The position numbers and the translations under genes are program-made. Below the pieces are notes generated by a model. The model did no database searches and was not told the DNA's origin. It was given only the letters and a program-made list of their open reading frames with translations. 56,479 nt of DNA from IMG/VR virus record IMGVR_UViG_3300010160_000055, positions 1 through 56,479 of that record, one strand, 5' to 3'. The stretch comes from a virus. Within the stretch, counting starts at the first letter, position 1. The number at the start of each line of letters is the position of its first letter. Of the stretch, positions 1 to 6,913 are shown one piece after another.

Positions 1-229
1 GATAGGTATTACCGTAATAAGTCGATGTTATTTGAGATCCACTATTAAATATAATAGACCCTGTTATTGTTTGATTCCCTCTAAAAGTACTTGGCCCTAT
101 TACCTCTAAAGAACCTGTTATTTGAGCTGATCCTGTATATGGGAAAGGTGATACATATCCTGATAAATAAGATGCTGTTAAAGCATTTATTGCCCAAGAA
201 GCTGTTCCAAATAAAGAACCTGTTATTCC
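1..229 (-). CDS. Fibre gene continuation beyond a frame break (partial, runs off window)
   Basis: This stretch is open for 76 codons and leaves the window still open. It has no start codon and is entered directly after a TAA at 230-232. Its translation has the same character as the fibre gene to its right: repeated T-G-S blocks such as G-I-T-G-S-L-F-G-T-A-S-W and Q-I-T-G-S-L-E-V. Reading T-K from the upstream gene and then shifting by -1 gives ...L-T-V-T-K-G-I-T-G-S-L..., the normal periodicity of these fibres. I infer it is the C-terminal part of the 223-1524 gene, separated by a single missing base (or a recoding event) in the GG at 228-229. The distal tip domain lies outside the window. 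Confidence 0.6.
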
Positions 230-1524
230 TTAGTAACTGTTAGTGATCCGGTTATAATTGCTGAGCCTGATATGTCTAGTTTTGCATTTGGGGTTGTTGT
301 TCCAATACCTACGTTACCTTTTAAAGCTGTAGTTATAATTGAATCATTTCCTAATGTTACTGTATTTGAACCTATACCACTTGCTTCATGTCCAATAACA
401 ATTTGGTTTGTTTGTGCATCTGCAAGAGGTATTGCAAAGTTTCCTACAAACACAGAATTTTCAGTATTTGTTACGTTTGCACTTAATGAGGTTTGTCTAC
501 CGGCGCTATGCCCTAAAGCTACGTTGTAACTTCCTGTTAAATTTGTGTATAAAGCAAATGTTCCTAAACCTACATTATAGTTCCCTAAAGTATTGGCTCT
601 TGACACCTCTAGGCCTATTGCAGTATTATAACTTCCTGAGGTGTTTAAGAATAAGGTTTCAGCACCGAATGCAGTATTTCTTGTACCTGCAGTATTTGAG
701 TAAAGTGTAGAGGTTCCTACTGCAGTATTATAACTTCCCACTGCATTATTATATAGAGATAAACTTCCTATAGCTATATTGTAAGATCCTCCTGCATTTT
801 TAAACAGAGGTCCTAAGCCTATTCCTATGTTTCTATCACCTGAAAAAGGTATAGCAGTAGAACCTTGCATAGCTTGGTATCCTATACCTACGTTATATGA
901 TCCTGATTGTTGATTGGATAGTGCAAAGTATCCTAAAGCTACTGAACCCGTTACACCACTTCCTGAGGTGTTATTCATAGCAGCGTATCCTATAGCTGTA
1001 TTAATTCTAGTTTGAGTTGCTCTTCTTAAGGCATAAGGTCCTATTGCTGTGGATGCTCCTGCTCCTGAAGATGCTGGATCTAAGCTCTCTAATGCATTCT
1101 TCCCAAATGCTTCGTTGTCTAATAGTGGGTTAAAACCAGGGTTACTGATATTTCCGTTATCGTAAACTCTAAAACTACCTGTTCCTAAGGCATTAGATGT
1201 TAAAAACGATAAACTACCTGAAGTGTTACCACTTCCTAGTATTTGAAGTTTTGCACTTGGAGCTGTTGTTCCTATACCTACACTAGTTCCATTATCATAA
1301 ATGGTTGAATTTCCTAATGTGTTATCTCCTGTAAATTTAGAAACATAGTTTGTAGTTCCTAGTATGTTTGTTGAGTATGAGCTTGTTAATGCATAAGAAG
1401 CACTTAATGCTTGAGTAGCATATGACCCTGTGCCATTAAAAGAACCAGAAAAGGATCCTGTAAAAGATCCTGTCAGATTAACCTTTATTTGCTTTCCTTG
1501 TATTAAGTTTAGGTTCTGTGCCAT
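223..1524 (-). CDS. Tail fibre protein with YadA-head-like repeats
   Basis: Virion surface fibre, 433 residues in this frame. The N-terminus is followed by short T-G-S-F repeats (about residues 17-35), then a G-I-G-T-T-A-P-S-A-K-L segment near 85. About ten degenerate 17-19-residue repeats with an N-T-A-I-G or N-V-G-I-G core follow (about 160-350), and a second G-I-G-T-T-T-P-N-A-K-L segment lies near the end. Such repeats form trimeric beta-roll shafts in adhesins of the YadA type and are common in fibres of Bacteroidota phages (family knowledge). The start is six bases downstream of the gp15-like gene's stop. The protein ends abruptly with no tip or S74-type chaperone domain, and homologous coding continues in another frame (1-229), so this end is probably not the real C-terminus. 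Role in host binding is inferred. Confidence 0.75.
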   Translation of the reverse strand: MAQNLNLIQGKQIKVNLTGSFTGSFSGSFNGTGSYATQALSASYALTSSYSTNILGTTNYVSKFTGDNTLGNSTIYDNGTSVGIGTTAPSAKLQILGSGNTSGSLSFLTSNALGTGSFRVYDNGNISNPGFNPLLDNEAFGKNALESLDPASSGAGASTAIGPYALRRATQTRINTAIGYAAMNNTSGSGVTGSVALGYFALSNQQSGSYNVGIGYQAMQGSTAIPFSGDRNIGIGLGPLFKNAGGSYNIAIGSLSLYNNAVGSYNTAVGTSTLYSNTAGTRNTAFGAETLFLNTSGSYNTAIGLEVSRANTLGNYNVGLGTFALYTNLTGSYNVALGHSAGRQTSLSANVTNTENSVFVGNFAIPLADAQTNQIVIGHEASGIGSNTVTLGNDSIITTALKGNVGIGTTTPNAKLDISGSAIITGSLTVTKE

Positions 1525-1529
1525 ATTTC

Positions 1530-2525
1530 CTAGCTAAATTTTCCTACTATTATTATTTGATCTGAACTATCAAGAGTAAATCCTAAATCATTAAACGTAG
1601 TCGTTATGTTTGCTCCTGATTGAATTGTTGTTCTATTTTCCTTAGGTATTAATATACCGTTTATATACACTTGGAAGTCTCCTTCATCCAGGGCTGGGAA
1701 TCCAGTTGGTGGAGATGGTATTGTATGGGTGTTAAATGTAGCAACTAATCCTACTATTGAATCTGCTAATGCTGTGTTCGACATTCCTACGTATGCTATT
1801 TCTGCTGCTGTCATTCCTGCTGTTCCTGTTCCACCTGATCCTCCACTATTTACTCCTGTAAGAGCTGTATCAAAGAAACGAGTTGGTGCTGCTTTGGCCG
1901 GTGTACCTGCTTTAGCGTTTAACATCTCAGAAGATCCTGCCATTTCTATTCCAAACTTTACTGCTGCTTTTGAAAAGAATTTATTTGGATTACCAACTGA
2001 TGTATTGATTCCATCCGATACAATATATCCTGCCATTTTAATTTGAAAAGTCGTCTTAACTGTACGATCTCCTCCATCTATAAGCTCAGTTGTTGTATTA
2101 TAGTTATCAATTGAAGCTCTAAACTTAAACCTTTCTGGATCTCCCCAATAAGAATCTGATGCAAAGTTTACAGATTCGACAATTTTATTCATTTGTTCTA
2201 CATATTCTGTAAAAATAACACACGTATAAACTATGTTTATGTAATCTGGCATGATTACTCCGTAGTATTCTTTGACTGGAATTCTGTTGTTTAAAGTAGA
2301 AAAGTGGTCATATACGTTTTTTTGTGAGTATTTTTTTTGAAAAACTCCAAAATGTACTGGATTATTTGCATCCATTTTATTACCTAGAGTTCTGTCTTTT
2401 TCTATAGAATCTCTCTTAACCATAATTAACGGAGTCTGAATTTTGCCGTTGTTATCTCGGTAAAATCCATCCTTTTGCATTGCTGCCCATCTTTCAGGTG
2501 ATCCATAAAGAACTGGTACGTTTAT
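1530..2525 (-). CDS. gp15: gp15-like tail sheath completion protein, C-terminal part
   Basis: The first ATG of this frame is at 2480, but convincing coding starts earlier, at 2525, immediately after the A-run that ends the preceding gene. The extra residues read I-N-V-P-V-L-Y-G-S-P-E-R-W-A-A and no start codon precedes them. A central segment (V-Y-T-C-V-I-F-T-E-Y-V-E-Q-M, then K-F-R-A-S-I-D, then K-T-T-F-Q-I-K-M-A-G-Y) resembles T4 gp15, the hexameric tail terminator that stabilises the contracted sheath and joins the tail to the neck. The C-terminus carries an additional I-N-G-I-L-I-P-K-E-N-R module. The stop is TAG. With 2522-2764 it would form a protein of about 411 residues. The gp15 identification is from remembered similarity, not a search. 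Confidence 0.6.
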   Translation of the reverse strand: MNVPVLYGSPERWAAMQKDGFYRDNNGKIQTPLIMVKRDSIEKDRTLGNKMDANNPVHFGVFQKKYSQKNVYDHFSTLNNRIPVKEYYGVIMPDYINIVYTCVIFTEYVEQMNKIVESVNFASDSYWGDPERFKFRASIDNYNTTTELIDGGDRTVKTTFQIKMAGYIVSDGINTSVGNPNKFFSKAAVKFGIEMAGSSEMLNAKAGTPAKAAPTRFFDTALTGVNSGGSGGTGTAGMTAAEIAYVGMSNTALADSIVGLVATFNTHTIPSPPTGFPALDEGDFQVYINGILIPKENRTTIQSGANITTTFNDLGFTLDSSDQIIIVGKFS

Positions 2526-2764
2526 TTTTTACTGTTTTGTATTACTGAAGGTCTGATTACGTTATTAAAGTAGTAGAAGATTGATTCATCTACGTCTTTT
2601 AACCCTACTTGAAACTGTTTTACGTCGTCTCCCTTTAGTGATTTTTGATTCTCTCTTCGTTTATTAGCAGGTACAGGTCCTTTACCTTGATTCAAATAAG
2701 GTGTGATTGTCTCTTGGGACAACTCAACTTGTGATTTCGGTATAGGTTTTCTTGTTAATGCCAT
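2522..2764 (-). CDS. gp15: gp15-like tail sheath completion protein, N-terminal part
   Basis: An 80-residue ORF ending ...F-Y-Y-F-N-N-V-I-R-P-S-V-I-Q-N-S-K-K-stop. Its start overlaps the stop of the previous gene as TAATG, so the start is secure. The ending is not a plausible C-terminus. Slipping back one base in the six-A run (2525-2530) continues as K-K-I-N-V-P-V-L-Y-G, matching the way gp15-like proteins of related T4-type phages run through this point (strand, then I-x-V-P-V). I therefore read this as the N-terminal part of the 1530-2525 gene. It is broken either by an undercalled A (six instead of seven) or by -1 frameshifting. The slippery site T-AAA-AAA is close to, but not, a canonical heptamer. 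Confidence 0.6.
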   Translation of the reverse strand: MALTRKPIPKSQVELSQETITPYLNQGKGPVPANKRRENQKSLKGDDVKQFQVGLKDVDESIFYYFNNVIRPSVIQNSKK

Positions 2765-3252
2765 TAAATTCTTTGTTTAAGTATTCCTACTTTATCTGCT
2801 CTTGTTAAGTGACAAATACAGATAATAGATAATGTTCCTCCAAAATCTGGTCCGTAATTGGTCATAGCATAATGCTCATCTTTACCTAAGAATAGCTGGT
2901 TCTCTGTAGTGTTATCTACTTCGTAGTAATCTTCATTCCACTGTACAATATCACCTACCTCAGGGAAAGTATTTGTGTCTACTAGATCCTGTCTTAAAAA
3001 TTTAAAACTTACAGATCTTATTGAATCTGGACCGAAATCATCTACTGTTGTTTGTTGATCTCCTCTATCTATAAGACAGTTTAACTTTACTGCTGACCAG
3101 TATACTTTTTCTTGAGCTTCTCCGTAAATGTTTGTTTGAGTTTGTTCCAAAGACATTTTATAAAAAAGAACTTCCTGCTCTATTACGTCAGAAAGTAATT
3201 CTCTATTTATTCCTACTAGGAGTTTAAAATCATTTTGGCTTCCAAATATCAT
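2764..3252 (-). CDS. Putative neck / head-tail connector protein
   Basis: 162 residues, with TAATG overlaps at both ends. It is compact and mixed alpha/beta, with no signal peptide or membrane segment. Recognisable blocks are I-N-R-E-L-L-S-D-V-I-E-Q-E-V near the N-terminus, N-I-Y-G-E-A-Q-E-K, and P-E-V-G-D-I-V-Q-W-N-E-D-Y-Y-E-V-D-N, a pattern I associate with a conserved neck-region protein of T4-type phages of marine and Bacteroidota hosts. Its place between a gp13-like candidate and the gp15-like protein fits a gp14-type or head-closure role. That role is inferred from position and weak resemblance only. Confidence 0.55.
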   Translation of the reverse strand: MIFGSQNDFKLLVGINRELLSDVIEQEVLFYKMSLEQTQTNIYGEAQEKVYWSAVKLNCLIDRGDQQTTVDDFGPDSIRSVSFKFLRQDLVDTNTFPEVGDIVQWNEDYYEVDNTTENQLFLGKDEHYAMTNYGPDFGGTLSIICICHLTRADKVGILKQRI

Positions 3253-3557
3253 TAATCTATTTTTTCAATTGATTTTAAAGAAAGCTCTACTTTCTTAATA
3301 TTAGGTACTAATTTAAAAGTATCTTTTTTTAATTTCTCAAATACAACTGTACCTGGCTTTGCTGTTAATATTTTTACTTTTAGTATAACTACATTTGTAT
3401 CTTCATTTGAATCAATTGCAGTCACTCTTGTAACACCTAGCATAGCTCTTACGAAATCGGCTACTTCTGAAGCTGTGATTTCTTCTGTATGCCCTACCCG
3501 TACCAGTCCCTGGTACATTGAAAAAGTTACTTCATTAATTAAATTTTTTATTTTCAT
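3252..3557 (-). CDS. Conserved small protein of the neck module, function unknown
   Basis: 101 residues, overlapping both neighbours as TAATG. The N-terminus M-K-I-K-N-L-I-N-E-V is one of the short amphipathic L-I-x-E type leaders seen on many proteins in this window. The rest alternates strand and helix and is rich in V, T and K, ending K-L-V-P-N-I-K-K-V-E-L-S-L. I do not recognise a domain. Translational coupling to the connector genes suggests it is made with them and acts in neck assembly or as a head component. Confidence 0.6.
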   Translation of the reverse strand: MKIKNLINEVTFSMYQGLVRVGHTEEITASEVADFVRAMLGVTRVTAIDSNEDTNVVILKVKILTAKPGTVVFEKLKKDTFKLVPNIKKVELSLKSIEKID

Positions 3558-4714
3558 TATCCTACAAATATTACCATTGGAACTTGTTTTAAAGTATCTT
3601 GCAAAAATCCAGCCTCTTGAGATTTTCTTTCCAATTGACTTACCTTTGATGTTTTTTCTAATACATCTCTTAAATTAGTAATTAATGCTTCTTTCTCCGA
3701 TCTAGCATCTGCTAATAAGTCTGCTTGATTTAATGTAGCTTCTGAACCTGGTACCGGTACTGTTGTATACTTACCTCTTACATAAGCTAAAAGTTCTTTC
3801 GAAAGAGCAAGTGCGTACTTGTATATCCACTGTCTTCCTGTAGCGTTTATATTTGCATAAGTTGGATTTTCGTACGGTACATTTGAGATATTTGAAATTG
3901 CTGATGATCCTCCTGCTGTATTTGCTGAATCGTCTAATAGTTGTTTGTCTGTTAGCTTATAGTATTCAAACCAGATTAACCCAGTTGTCTTAGGTGTTGG
4001 AAACAATCTTAATTTATTATCATGAATTTCAAAAGAATATGCTGACTTTCTTACTTGGTCGTTAAATTCAATTGCTTGTACTTTTAATAAGTCGTAAGAA
4101 ATTGGCATTAATAAAAAGTTTACCCCTGGTGAGAATGATCCAAAATCAAATGCATCCATTAAAGATTGAATACCTGTACCTGTTCCTGCATATGGGTCAA
4201 AGTATCTCATAATAGCCGGAGGTGCTTCGTAGTATACTTTTCTTATTTCTATACCTCCTGTTATTCCTTGATCTATTGCCCACTGTTTTAAATCATACTC
4301 TTGCAAACTTGAAGTAACCATTATAGACCCTTTGTTAAGAGTTACATTTCCTCCTACACCGGCTTCTGTTCCGTATGCTGATGTTATCCTGATAATATTT
4401 TGAAGGCTTGGTGTGGATACTGTACTGTTTAACGCATTGGCTGTACTACCTCCTTCTAATGAAATATAATTTTGAACTGCTAGTGCTTGGTAGACTTCAT
4501 TCCCATAAGTAGTAACTGCTTCTTCAAAGCAAGCAAAAAACGATCCTGAGTTTAATTCAACATCCATTAACGGATATCCTAGACGTATAGCGCAGAAATT
4601 AGCTACTTTTGGTGCTTCTTCTTGAAAATCTAAATCATCATCATAGAATCCAAACGGGGTTGATTGCCCTGCTGTGAATGTTGCTGTTCCATTCCATATT
4701 TGTATATTAGCCAT
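3557..4714 (-). CDS. Putative neck protein (gp13-like position)
   Basis: 385 residues, cytoplasmic type. The N-terminal part contains F-C-A-I-R-L-G-Y-P-L-M-D-V-E-L and F-E-E-A-V-T-T-Y-G-N-E-V. The middle has a Y-Y-E-A-P-P-A-I-M-R-Y-F-D-P block, and the C-terminal third holds W-I-Y-K-Y-A-L-A-L-S-K-E-L-L and a long helix with A-D-A-R-S-E-K-E-A-L. This architecture matches a conserved virion protein encoded near the neck genes of T4-type phages. By order (gp13, gp14, gp15) it is the best gp13 candidate here. The precise role is inferred from position. It overlaps the next gene as TAATG. Confidence 0.5.
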   Translation of the reverse strand: MANIQIWNGTATFTAGQSTPFGFYDDDLDFQEEAPKVANFCAIRLGYPLMDVELNSGSFFACFEEAVTTYGNEVYQALAVQNYISLEGGSTANALNSTVSTPSLQNIIRITSAYGTEAGVGGNVTLNKGSIMVTSSLQEYDLKQWAIDQGITGGIEIRKVYYEAPPAIMRYFDPYAGTGTGIQSLMDAFDFGSFSPGVNFLLMPISYDLLKVQAIEFNDQVRKSAYSFEIHDNKLRLFPTPKTTGLIWFEYYKLTDKQLLDDSANTAGGSSAISNISNVPYENPTYANINATGRQWIYKYALALSKELLAYVRGKYTTVPVPGSEATLNQADLLADARSEKEALITNLRDVLEKTSKVSQLERKSQEAGFLQDTLKQVPMVIFVG

Positions 4715-4725
4715 CTAGTACTCTT

Positions 4726-5148
4726 TTATGTAGTTGCTATTAAATACTCTATTTTTGCACTTGAGCCAGAAGGTTCTACTTTTATTGATCGTATAGTATC
4801 GTATGCAAAATTTGTTAAACTTCCTGTCATAAGTCCTGTGCTAAGAAAAAATGTTCCTCCACCGCTTATAAGCAAGTTTGCAGTACTTCTAGATGAAGAT
4901 ATCTGCAGATTTACATTTGAACCTGTAGTCATATTTGTAATTCTAATATACTTTGTGCTACTAGATACAAAAGCTCCTGCACCTGGTAAATTAGAAAGGC
5001 TAAATAATTCTGTAGTACTTCCTGTAGGTACATTTACTATTCTCTCATCTACATATTCTATATTAGGTATAGTAAATGAATAAGAAGTACCTCTTTCTTT
5101 ACCCTCAATTTTAACTCTTTCTTTTATATAGTATGTAAAATCTGCCAT
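4726..5148 (-). CDS. Small beta-rich structural protein
   Basis: 140 residues, mostly predicted beta strands with many S, T and G residues (T-T-E-L-F-S-L-S-N-L-P-G-A-G-A; Y-I-R-I-T-N-M-T-T-G-S-N-V-N-L). This composition is typical of phage decoration or fibre-associated beta-sandwich proteins. It is the first gene after a strong copy of the putative late promoter (5161-5172), 13 bases before its ATG, and is followed by the neck genes at close spacing. No domain was recognised with certainty. A head-decoration or neck-whisker role is speculative. Confidence 0.6.
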   Translation of the reverse strand: MADFTYYIKERVKIEGKERGTSYSFTIPNIEYVDERIVNVPTGSTTELFSLSNLPGAGAFVSSSTKYIRITNMTTGSNVNLQISSSRSTANLLISGGGTFFLSTGLMTGSLTNFAYDTIRSIKVEPSGSSAKIEYLIATT

Positions 5149-5160
5149 TTGAATTAGTTT

Positions 5161-5172
5161 TATTTATAAATA
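5161..5172 (-). promoter_or_regulatory. Putative late promoter box (palindromic TATTTATAAATA)
   Basis: Minus-strand context is CTATTTATAAATAAAAC, containing the T4 late-promoter octamer TATAAATA. It lies 12 bases upstream of the 5148 start. The 17-base context is identical in front of the portal gene (15354-15365). The window encodes a gp55-like sigma factor, which recognises such boxes in T4. Function is inferred. Confidence 0.55.
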
Positions 5173-5183
5173 GCAGTTTTTTA

Positions 5184-5870
5184 TCAATCTCTAAAGTCCT
5201 GGTATACTTTTAAAATAGGGGATACAATATCGTGTCTGTGGTTAGCTTTTAATGCAAATATCCTAAATCCTTTTACTTGCTCCTCAACTCTTGTAAGAAA
5301 AGAAAACCCTGTTTCTTTTTTTACTTTTAAATCTATTTGAGCCAAATCCCCGCATATTACCATTTTAGATCCTCTTCCTAGTCTTCCCAGTACTGTCTCC
5401 ATTTGATCTTGAGTTACGTTTTGTGCCTCATCCACAATTACAAAAGAGTTAACAAACGTTCTACCTCTCATAAATGCAAAAGGAACTATTTCAATATTAC
5501 CATGCTCTAATTCTTTATCTACTTTTTCTTTACCATAAAGCATATATAAGTTATGATAGATTGGTGCTAACCAAGGGTCCATCTTTTCCTTTAAATCGCC
5601 CGGTAGGAAGCCTAGTTCTTCTTTAGCTACGGTAGGCCTTGTGATAACAATCTTCTCTACTTCTTTACAGAATAACATATCAAGGGCAGCTTGTACTGCT
5701 ACTAACGTCTTTCCTGAACCTGCCATTCCTTTTAGGACGACTACTGGGTTTTCAATGATAAGTGCTTTTGCTAATTTTTGTTCTTCATTAAGTTGGAGTT
5801 GAAACTTAATTGGGTTTTTCGGTTTTCTCTTTGGAGTAAAAACCTCATCGGTGTGATGGTTAGAAGCCAT
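5184..5870 (-). CDS. phoH: PhoH-like ATPase
   Basis: 228-residue P-loop ATPase of the PhoH family, resembling the helicase part of superfamily 1 proteins. Walker A is G-M-A-G-S-G-K-T at residues 48-55 and Walker B is F-V-I-V-D-E-A-Q at 143-150. R-P-T (78-80) and a C-terminal N-H-R-H motif further support the family. Length is typical for phage PhoH proteins. These are widespread in phages, probably act on RNA or phosphate-stress metabolism, and their role in infection is not settled. It sits between the head module and the neck genes, preceded by a terminator (5905-5930) and its own AT-rich upstream region. The stop is TGA, unusual among these mostly TAA-terminated genes. Confidence 0.92.
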   Translation of the reverse strand: MASNHHTDEVFTPKRKPKNPIKFQLQLNEEQKLAKALIIENPVVVLKGMAGSGKTLVAVQAALDMLFCKEVEKIVITRPTVAKEELGFLPGDLKEKMDPWLAPIYHNLYMLYGKEKVDKELEHGNIEIVPFAFMRGRTFVNSFVIVDEAQNVTQDQMETVLGRLGRGSKMVICGDLAQIDLKVKKETGFSFLTRVEEQVKGFRIFALKANHRHDIVSPILKVYQDFRD

Positions 5871-5904
5871 AAATATAAACTGTATTTGTTTCTAATAAAT
5901 ATAC

Positions 5905-5930
5905 GAAAAAAGCCTAGTGGATACTAGGCT
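5905..5930 (-). terminator. Rho-independent terminator after the 5963-6826 gene
   Basis: On the minus strand an 8-bp perfect stem, AGCCTAGT / ACTAGGCT, with loop ATCC is followed by six T. It lies about 33 bases beyond the stop at 5963 and ahead of phoH. Confidence 0.85.
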
Positions 5931-5962
5931 CTTTATTATTTATTTTTATTTATTTTAAAATT

Positions 5963-6826
5963 TTAAGTAAAATTAACAGTAAGGGCTGATGGTACTTGTG
6001 ATGCTCCGTTTACTCCAACTCCTGTATTACCTACCAGTGTTATATTGTATGGTGTAGTTTTCTCTATTCGGTAAACATTTCCGTTTGAATTCATAGCGTA
6101 TATGTTACTGTTTTCGATATAAAGTCCATATGGGTTATTAACTGTACCGCCAATGTTAATATCAACCTCTACAGTTCCAGTAGGGTAGCTAAATTGGGTC
6201 GCGTACGTAACGCCAAGTGCAGTATTTGTAGTAATTACCTTGTTGGTTGTTGTTAAAAGTAAATCACCGGCAATATACCTATTGTTCCCGCCTACTACAA
6301 GGTCAAATTTATAAGTAGAAGTTGCAGGATTATTTGTTATATCTAATGTTACTACAGTGTTTGGAGTAACATCTACATTAGTTGTAATTAAAGTTGTATC
6401 ATTAATAGCACCTAACCCTGCTCCTATGGTATGTGGTGTATTTATTAATCTACTAAATGTAGCAGTGAACGGACTTAGTGTTATATTCCACTCTGAAATT
6501 ACAGCACCTGCATTTGTCCATAATTTAGTCTGTGTATGGGCTATGTCTGCCGTATAGATGTAGGTTGAATTTGGTATACTTAACTGTGTGGATGTATTAG
6601 CGCTTGTATTGTATGTGAAGATACGTTTATCACTAGTATTAAATAGGACTGAGGCTTCTACTAGATCTGGTCCTGCTGTAAGTGATCGTCCTTTATTTTG
6701 ATGAATAATCCAATCGTTTAACTCTGTTAAATACTTATAATAATGCTCCATTTGCTGGTTTTCGTTTAGATTTCTCATTGAATCTAAAGTTCTAAACTGC
6801 TGCCAAGTTAATTCTCCTGTACTCAT
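5963..6826 (-). CDS. Putative virion protein, beta-propeller-like
   Basis: 287 residues. The first 70 are helical (Q-Q-F-R-T-L-D-S-M-R-N-L-N-E-N-Q-Q), and the rest is a run of short beta strands rich in T, N and I with a period of roughly 35-45 residues. These resemble propeller blades (I-F-T-Y-N-T-S; L-W-T-N-A-G-A-V-I-S-E-W-N; Y-G-L-Y-I-E-N-S-N-I-Y-A-M-N-S-N-G-N-V-Y). A virion location is inferred because it lies in its own unit directly downstream of the major capsid gene, between two terminators and with a late-type AT box upstream (6837-6850). It may be a capsid decoration or host-binding protein. I do not recognise a specific family. Confidence 0.6.
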   Translation of the reverse strand: MSTGELTWQQFRTLDSMRNLNENQQMEHYYKYLTELNDWIIHQNKGRSLTAGPDLVEASVLFNTSDKRIFTYNTSANTSTQLSIPNSTYIYTADIAHTQTKLWTNAGAVISEWNITLSPFTATFSRLINTPHTIGAGLGAINDTTLITTNVDVTPNTVVTLDITNNPATSTYKFDLVVGGNNRYIAGDLLLTTTNKVITTNTALGVTYATQFSYPTGTVEVDINIGGTVNNPYGLYIENSNIYAMNSNGNVYRIEKTTPYNITLVGNTGVGVNGASQVPSALTVNFT

Positions 6827-6836
6827 ACCTTTTATT

Positions 6837-6850
6837 TTATATAAATATAG
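6837..6850 (-). promoter_or_regulatory. Putative late promoter box
   Basis: Minus strand CTATATTTATATAA about 10 bases before the start at 6826, directly after the capsid-gene terminator. It resembles the recurrent (C)TATTTATAWA box. Confidence 0.4.
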
Positions 6851-6861
6851 GAACTTTTTTT

Positions 6862-6892
6862 ATAAAAAAAAAGAGAGCTAAAAGCTCTCTTT
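6862..6892 (-). terminator. Rho-independent terminator after gp23
   Basis: On the minus strand a 10-bp perfect stem, AAAGAGAGCT / AGCTCTCTTT, with a 3-base loop is followed by a run of T. It lies about 20 bases beyond the gp23 stop at 6914. Confidence 0.9.
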
Positions 6893-6913
6893 AATTTTCT
6901 ATTCTAAGTCAGA

